Shown: piece by piece, positions 57,455 through 64,000 of the stretch
How positions within the stretch are numbered: position 1 is the first letter of the stretch
Layout of the letters: every line of letters starts with the position of its first letter
Source: Euryodendron excelsum
Taxonomy: Eukaryota; Streptophyta; Magnoliopsida; Ericales; Pentaphylacaceae
Direction: 5' to 3'
Assembly: GCA_033060915.1 (NCBI GenBank)
Contig: CM065389.1
Location: forward strand, 18,456,001-18,520,000
DNA length: 64,000 nt
The notes under the pieces: generated by a model
Told to the model about the DNA's origin: nothing
Seen by the model: only the letters and a program-made list of their open reading frames with translations
The model's database searches: none
Made by a program: the position numbers and the translations under genes

Positions 57455-58932
57455 ATGCAAGATGAATTAATTCAGTTTGAAAGAAATGAAGTTTGGAATA
57501 TAGTGCCTAGACCTCAAGATCATCCTATTATTAGAACAAAATGGGTTTTCAAAAATAAAATGGATGAATCTAGAATTGATGTGAGAAATAAAGTTAGATT
57601 AGTAGCTCAAGAATATAGTCAAGAGGAAGGTATTGATTTTGATGAAACATATGCACCTGTAGCTAGATTAAAAGCTATAAGAATGTGACTTGCATTTGCA
57701 TGTTTTAAAGATTTCAAATTCTATCAAATGGATGTGAAAAGTGTATTTTTAAATGGTTACATTTCTAAAGAAGTATATGTAGAACAACCCTTTGGTTTTG
57801 AAAATCCTAAATTCCCAGATCATGTTTTTAAACTAAAAAAGACACTTTATAATTTAAAGCAAGCACCAAGAGCATGGTATAAAAGATTGAGCAATTTTTT
57901 GATTAACAATGATTTTTCAAGAGGGAAAATTGATATAACTCTCTTTATAAAAACAAAGGGTCATGATATGTTTATTGTGCAAATATATGTAGATGATATC
58001 ATTTTTGGTTCTACTAATGATAAGTTTTGTAAAGAGTTTGCAAAGTGCATGCAGGTTGAGTTTGAAATGAGTATGATGGAAAAGCTAAATTACTTCTTTG
58101 GGCTCCAAATTAAACAATCAAATAAAGGAATTTTTATAAATCAAGCCAAGTATATCAAGGATTTACTGAAAAGATTGGAAATAGAGAATTCAAAATCCTT
58201 GGGCACACCCATGAGCACATCAACCAAACTGGACAGTGATGAAGGTGGTGAATCTATTGATACTAAATTATTTAGAAGCATGATTGAATCTTTGTTGTAC
58301 TTAACTGCTAATGGACTTGACATCTTATTTAGTGTATGTATATGTGCAAAGTTTCAAGCTAATCCTAAGGAATCTCATATTATGGTTGTTAAAAGAATAT
58401 TTAGATATCTTAAATATACTCTAAATTTGGGTCTATGGTACACCAAAGGTATATCTTTTGATCTTGTAGGGTATTCAGATACAGACTATGTAGGTAGCAA
58501 AGTTGATAAGAAAAGTACTAGTGATTCTTGCCAATTTCTTAGAAGTATGTTTATTTCTTAGTATAGCAAGAAACAAAATTCTGTTGCATTATCCATAACA
58601 GAAGCTGAGTACATAGCAGCTAGAAATTGTTGTTCTCAAATTCTTTGGATCAAACATCAATTAAAAGACTTTGGACTTTCCTTTGAACATATTCCTGTTA
58701 GGTGTGACAAAACTAGTGCCATTAGTCTAAATAAAAATTCCATTCAGTATTCTTGCACTAAACAAATTGATATTAGACATCATTTCATTAGAAATCATGT
58801 GCATAGCGGTGATATCAAACTGGATTTTGTTAAAACTGAGCATCAATTGGCTGACATTTTTACTAAACCTCTTAGAGAAGATAGATTTTGCATGATTCGA
58901 AGAGAATTGGGCATGTGCAATCCTGTGAATTA
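57455..58932 (+). pseudogene. Sirevirus-like reverse transcriptase and RNase H
   Basis: [20 protein letters not shown] and [11 protein letters not shown] open the domain. [15 protein letters not shown] is followed by TGA (57686-57688), then MDVKSVFLNGYISKEVYVEQ, LKQAPRAWYKRL and the catalytic YVDDIIFGSTN (57988-58020). RNase H has LVGYSDTDYVGSKVDKKST, then TAG (58559-58561) in place of Trp, SITEAEYIAA, CDKTSAISL and IDIRHHFIRNHV. It ends at a normal TAA at 58930-58932. One frame is kept throughout, so only the two stops disable it. Confidence 0.88.
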
Positions 58933-59049
58933 ATTATTCTTTATGTTATTTGCATGATTGAATATGTGTTTGAATGATATGTATATGCCTGCTTTTATGA
59001 TTGCTTATAATGCATACTAGTTAGGGATACATAATTGCTTTGCATGTTT

Positions 59050-59300
59050 ACAGAGGTGTCAATACCTTTTATAAGAATCGACACCTGTTGAGTTTGATTT
59101 GGGCATATTAGTCTCTGGAATATAAGGTGTTGACACCTACTTCATGTGTCAACTTGCTTAAAATTAAAAAGAGGATACAATTTTCTTTTGACTCAAGGTG
59201 TCAACTCCTATATAAAGTGTCGACACCCAGTGCATATACATACATATTACATATCTACGTATATATAGCCCTAAATTCCTAAAGTGTCGACCTGACACTC
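59050..59300. repeat. Internal copies of the GTGTCGACACC motif between pol and the extra gene
   Basis: The motif occurs, partly decayed, at about 59052 (GGTGTCAATACC), 59080 (ATCGACACCTG), 59127 (GGTGTTGACACC), 59197 (GGTGTCAACTCC), 59217 (GTGTCGACACCC) and 59283 (GTGTCGACC). It is the same motif as in the LTR array. A TATATATAG at about 59259-59268 follows. Confidence 0.7.
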
Positions 59301-59476
59301 TCTTCTCACTTCTGAAAATTCCACTCTCCGAAATTTCCTCTCCAAAATCATTTGAATAACTTCCATTATCCATTCAAATCCCTCATTTCATCTCAATCTT
59401 CCATAACCGTTTCATCATCGCTCCCAAAACCGCTGATATATAGAAAGAAAAGAAAGACATCTCTTCGAAGAAATCT

Positions 59477-61032
59477 ATGGAGGAGTCTACACCAGTAAAG
59501 AAGGGAAAAGACATTGCAGAGTCCTCAAAGGTCTCAAAAAAGAGAAAGAATACTGATGAATCCCCAAAGGTTTCGAAGAAACAAAAAAGGGGAAAAAAGT
59601 CACTGGAGAAGATGATGATCGACCGAAAGGAGACACATGGTTTGAAAAGAAATCCCTCAAGGTAAATTTTGAAACTGATATGTTCTTTAGAACAATTCTT
59701 GTGGGAAGATGGATAAATTGTGAGATTTTCACCAAGTATAATTTTCCTTTTGGTGAAAAGTTCATTACTCTCGGTTGGAAATTCACGACCCTTATAAAAG
59801 AGAATACATACCCTGTTCTTATCAGGCAATTTTATGCTAATTTAGAATTAGTGCAATTCTCATCTGTTGTTAGTAGTTCTGAGAAAGGGGTCAAAATAAC
59901 TCTCACAAAAGAAGTTGTGTGTAAAATCTTGAATATATTAATAGGAGGAAAAGGTAATCTGTCAAGGGAGGAAGGGATAGAAGCCTTGAAACTCATCTTA
60001 CACAGACAAACTATGGACGAATTCTTTTAACTTGAGGCACCTCATCTCTCTCTTGGGTTAAGATTAATTTATCATTTTGCCTCTCATATTTTTGTGCCTA
60101 AGAAAGGAAAATTTGAGCATGTCTTTGATAAGGAAGTGTTATTCTTCTAGGGATATATGACTAATTCCAAAATTGACTTAGCATTTCACACTCTCTATCA
60201 CATAAATGAGATTTTGACCACTAAAAGAGCATGCTTGTCATATGGAATGTTTCTGACTTTGGTATTAAACCACTTTAAAGTAAATTTGGAAGGCAAAGTT
60301 GTGAGAAAGAATAAAGTTGAGGCTGAAGAGTACAATGAAGCAACATTCAAAAAGATGCGTTGCACCCTGGACCCTTAGACCAAAACTTGGATTCAAAAGA
60401 AAAAGAGAGAATCTGATATTGAACAGATTGAAGGGGAAGGGACTTCAAATAGGGCTGGACCTTCTGGACTTTTTTGACCTGCAAGGCAGCTACATCAAAT
60501 GATTCTTAGCACTGGACAGGGACAATGTGATGTGTTAATGACTATGATGAAAGAAATGAGGTAGTATCAAGAAGAGATGTTTACAAAAATCAACACAAAG
60601 GTGGATAATAGAGCATTTAGATTGGTGAGCCTAGAGAAGAAAGTTTGGGCTGTGCAAAAATCTGTGGTGAAAGAGGGAAAGAAAATGAAACATGATATTC
60701 AAGATTACACAAAGATCACCACTAAGCATATTGAAAATCACATTGCTTTGATCATTGGAGACCAATATAAACCTCTCTACCCAGCTACAGCTGCAAAAAC
60801 AGAGAACTCTAAGGACATGAGTGGATCTTCTAAAGATGGCAGTACTCCATCATAGTCTTTTCAGCCTCCACCAGCCAAATCTGATGACCCAAATCCCCCT
60901 GTTGAAAAACAACCTGTAGCCCCTACTACCCAACAATATTCTCTAAGACCTAGACCCTCGACTTCTACATTCTCTAACACCCTTGAAGATCCAGTGGATA
61001 TCACTCATTCTCCTTCACCCAAATCTGCTTGA
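59477..61032 (+). pseudogene. Extra post-pol gene of the Sirevirus-like element (putative plant transposon protein domain)
   Basis: The first part is a Lys/Ser-rich basic segment (MEESTPVKKGKDIAESSK, repeats of SKVSKKRK and PKVSKKQK). After a frameshift near 59665 come FFRTILVGRWINCEIF, FITLGWKFTTLI, LIRQFYANLELVQFSS, LTKEVVCKILNI and LGLRLIYHFASHIFVPK. These resemble the putative plant transposon protein domain found in extra genes of plant retroelements. A later part looks helical, and a Pro-rich tail ends at TGA 61030-61032. About six in-frame stops. It holds the place of the Sirevirus env-like gene, but I see no signal peptide or membrane segment. Confidence 0.6.
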
Positions 61033-61566
61033 GCATAATCATCATATTGCACTTGCATACTTTTGAACTTACTCTATGTTTATGGATAGGTTGTCATCCA
61101 TTAAGACAATATTTGGTCATATAATTTTTGAATGATGTTTCTTGTTTTAGACATATTTATAAGTGCTATGCCAATTTCACTATCTTAATTTAGATGATTT
61201 GATGGTTGTTTGATGATTTGATGGTTCCTTGATGATGTTGGTTTGCTTCCTAACGATAGTTATTTCTAAATGTTAACATTTTTTGCTATTATATCTGTAT
61301 TTAATGTTAATATATATCTTTTTTATGGATTGACAAAAAATGAGAGAACTATAAAAAAGGGAAGAGTATTGATTACATGAGAAAGGGGGAGAAACCTCAA
61401 AATTGTTGAATGGTTACTCAAAAGAATTGAATGATATTGCTTATTAAGAACTGAATATTGTTGCACACTGTTTACTTGTTAAATTACCTTTGATTAAAGG
61501 GGAGTAACTATTTTGATATGATACTTATATGCTTTAAGGTTTTGTTATCATTAAAAAGGGGGAGAT
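61033..61566 (+). other. 3' untranslated region and purine tract of the Sirevirus-like element
   Basis: AT-rich with repeated GATTTGATGGTT and several purine-rich blocks: AAAAAGGGAAGAG (about 61355), GAGAAAGGGGGAGAAA (about 61380), AAAGGGGAGTAA (about 61496) and AAAAAGGGGGAGAT next to the LTR (about 61553-61566). The last is the polypurine tract. The others are look-alikes. Confidence 0.7.
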
Positions 61567-63132
61567 TGTTGACTCTATACCTTGATTTTGATAATAACAA
61601 ATCATTATGTTGTTTTTATAATGAATTTACTTTATGTGCAGAATATATTTATTAATTCTATTCATGCTTTGCTTAATAATGATTATAATAAAGGATGTGA
61701 TTAGAAGATGGTTTTGGAAAGCTTGATGAATGAGTTTGAATGATTTAAATGGTTGTTTGATCAATCTTTCAAGAAGTTGAAGGTTCTCTAAGTGATTAAC
61801 AATCATTGCAGAAAATAGACAAGTTTTGGATGCATACCACAATGGATTGAAAAACTTGAAGATTGCTAGAGGAGCCTTACAAAGAATTCATTGAATCAAT
61901 TTCATCTCGAAGAAATTGAAGGTATTCTACTTGTCTAAATTTACTTGAAGAAGGAGTGTTGAAGACTTGATGACTTAAAGGCCTTAGTGGATCAATTGAT
62001 GAAGCTACTATAGTGACTAAAGCAATTTGGATCAAGAAACAGAGGTGCTGACACCTTTTATAGGAGCTGACACCTTTTGGATGTGTGACTTTAAATAACC
62101 AAACTTGAAAGCAGCAAGTGTCGACACCTTATACGAGGGTCGACACTTATGTTTCCAGAGAGCTCAGATTAGAAAAATGAAGTAGCAAGTGTCGACATCC
62201 TATACGAGAGTCGACACCTATGGTTCTAGAAAACTCAGGTCTGAAAAATATAGAAACAAGTGTCGACACCCTATACGAGAGTCGACACCTGTGATTCCAG
62301 AAAGCTCGAGTAAGAAAAATATAGCAGCAAGTATCAACACCAAATACGAGAATTGACACCTGGACGACTAATTGAAGAGACTTGAAGAAGCAAGTGTCGA
62401 CACCCAATACTGGAGTCGATACTTGAAGAAAATCTAGGCAGTAACAGTAATATTTTTAAATGTTCTGCAACACTTATTTTGCATTAAATAATCTCCAAGC
62501 TACCTCCAACGATTGGATATGATACAAAGCTATATATACAAAGTCTCCAAAGCATTCAAGAGAAGAGATAAAAGATCATAAAACATATACACCATATTTG
62601 CCAACATTCTCTGTTTCTCTTTGCTACATTCCTTTATTTCTTTGCTGTGAGGTTATTGAATGAGCTATAACTGATACATTTACTTCTTGAGACTGTACCC
62701 ATTGTATTAACTCTTTCTTTATTGTTGGGTTGGGCTGTAACTTGTAAGTTTTGAGTGATTCTTAGACAAAAACACTTGGGAATTAAGAGTTTGGAGTAAA
62801 CTCTTGTAAAAGCGAGTTGGCACTTGAAGAAACAACAGCTGTGTAAAAGTAAAGTCTTTGCATAGTAGAGGATCCCCTCGAAGGAATCGAGGAAAAGAGG
62901 ACGTAGGCAAATGATCGCTGAACCTCCATAAAATCCCAGTGTCTTCTTGCTCTGTTTTACTCACTGCATTGCTTAGTATTAGTTGCATCATCATAATATC
63001 TTGTTTGCATTCTCACATTGCATATGATTACTATTCCATTAATTTTATACAAGTTGCATATTGGTTTAAATTGCTTATATTTTTATAAAACCCAGTTCAC
63101 CCCTCCTCTGGGGTTAATTCTTCGGGCCAACA
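61567..63132 (+). repeat. 3' LTR of the Sirevirus-like element
   Basis: 1566 bp matching 52625-54184, with the palindromic array at 62043-62435. It ends GGGCCAACA and is followed by CCTAG. Confidence 0.9.
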
Positions 63133-63610
63133 CCTAGTCATTGACACTTATCACAGGATGTGCAAAAAGTGTGAACATCACGAAACATGGTGGGCTAATA
63201 CAAGCCAGATTGTAAAATTTTTGCAACCGTTTTTTTTGAACTGAAGCGCCCACCACAAGCATAGGAGTGACAGAACTCCGTGACAGAATAAAACTCATTC
63301 TCGGGAACACACCGACGAATTATCTAATCTAGACAATACTTGAACAAGTACGGATCATTCCAGAAGAAATACCTCACATTTCTAAAGAATTTTCGTTTAT
63401 CTAAATAAGACCAGTGTGACGGTATCCTTTCAGTAGCCAAAAAGTTAGCTATATCAACGAACCATAGAACAGTTGTTTGAGAAAGTGCTTAGATTTTGAA
63501 AAGATGCTCATCCGAAAAGTACTCATTGATAGGGAGAGTATCTTTGGCTTCCTCATCAGTAGGGAGCTGTGAAAAATGGTCAGCAATTATATTTTCTATC
63601 CTTTTCTTGT
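63133..63610 (-). pseudogene. Second gypsy element: RNase H-integrase link and zinc-binding domain
   Basis: The minus strand reads FWNDPYLFKYCLD, stop, IIRRCVPENEFYSV, CHSYACGGRFSSKKTVAKIL, stop and FCTSCDKCQ, which is the HHCC domain. The copia target CCTAG follows at once, and the integrase core continues at 52620. Stops within the domain show decay. Confidence 0.75.
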
Positions 63611-63611
63611 C

Positions 63612-63968
63612 TCAAATTTTAATGTAGAACTCTTGTAACAAAAGAATCCAACGAATAAGGCGTGGCTTTGCATTAGCCTTAGTAAGCAAGTACTTTATTG
63701 CAGAGTGGTTAGTATATATGATAACTAATGACCCCACCAAGTACAACCAAAATTTATCTAATGCAAAAATGACTGCAAGGAGTTCCTTTTCAATTATGGT
63801 ATAGTTCGATTGGGTTTCATTCAAAGTTTTTTTTGCATAATAGATAACATAGGGTTTCTTGTCCACTGTCTGCCCCAAAATTGCTCCTACAGCATAATCA
63901 CTAGCATCACACATCAACTGGAAATGTGATGACCAATCAGGTGACTGAATGATAGGTGCATTTGTCAA
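63612..63968 (-). pseudogene. Second gypsy element: RNase H domain
   Basis: The minus strand reads [52 protein letters not shown] and [20 protein letters not shown], the Ty3/gypsy RNase H. The catalytic Asp in CDAS and Glu in EKEL are present. The RT, protease, gag and 5' LTR must lie to the right of the window. Confidence 0.88.
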
Positions 63969-64000
63969 CAGCTCTTTAAGCTTGTCAAAAGCTTCTTGGC

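Larger units (their letters stand above)
52625..63132 (+). mobile_element. Sirevirus-like Ty1/copia element, complete, nested in the second gypsy element
   Basis: 10.5 kb with LTRs of 1560 and 1566 bp, PBS, PPT, and CCTAG duplications at 52620-52624 and 63133-63137. Order: LTR, gag, PR, INT, RT, RNase H, an extra gene, PPT, LTR. Large size, long LTRs, a long gag with extra zinc knuckle and coiled-coil-like part, the YVDDIIFGSTN box and a gene after pol fit the Sirevirus (SIRE) lineage. Numerous stops and frameshifts occur. It cuts the host element between the integrase zinc finger and core. Confidence 0.88.

Overview
The window reads as nuclear DNA of a flowering plant, probably a woody eudicot. 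It is AT-rich and full of nested LTR retrotransposons, LINE remnants and small inverted-repeat DNA transposons. It holds one clearly recognisable host gene, split into 13 exons: a chloroplast ascorbate peroxidase (APX) of the type that makes stromal and thylakoid isoforms by alternative 3' splicing. No bacterial-style genes, CRISPR arrays, rRNA or tRNA genes were seen. The species cannot be named from the sequence.

Layout. 1-10.99 kb: a decayed + strand LINE split by a minus-strand Ty3/gypsy element of Athila type (335-9865; target duplication CACTT). 11.2-13.4 kb: a Mutator-like element with a perfect 9-bp target duplication, then two sister Tourist-type MITEs. 13.5-20.4 kb: a Ty1/copia element (13585-20269, duplication AACAA) sitting inside a short cysteine-rich reading frame that resumes in phase on the far side. 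20.4-29.3 kb: intergenic DNA with several inverted-repeat elements and two LINE RNase H fragments. 29.36-43.07 kb: the APX gene, whose large introns 2 and 7 carry a hAT-like MITE, a segmental duplication, a poly-G tract, a Mutator-like MITE, an AG microsatellite and a GC-rich LTR-like block. 45.1-46.5 kb: a minus-strand LINE remnant. 48.0-64 kb: a second minus-strand Ty3/gypsy element, cut in its integrase by a 10.5-kb Sirevirus-like copia element (52625-63132, duplication CCTAG) that carries an extra gene after pol.

The APX gene is intact in frame and splice sites through ten exons, with all haem-pocket residues present. Exon 11 has an in-frame TAA. The thylakoid-anchor exon 13 is broken twice (TGA and a frameshift), although its membrane-helix codons are still readable. 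The one-codon stromal exon 12 (GAT TAA) is preserved. The likely output is therefore a stromal enzyme with a slightly shortened tail and no thylakoid form.

The retroelements are all defective. Many of their stops are TAG or TGA at expected Trp codons, or TAA or TGA at expected Gln or Arg codons, as expected from C-to-T decay of methylated, silenced DNA. Nothing here is proven to be a new biological system. The strongest leads are the APX isoform-switch decay, the interrupted cysteine-rich exon, and the palindromic repeat shared between the Sirevirus-like LTR and the region upstream of its extra gene.
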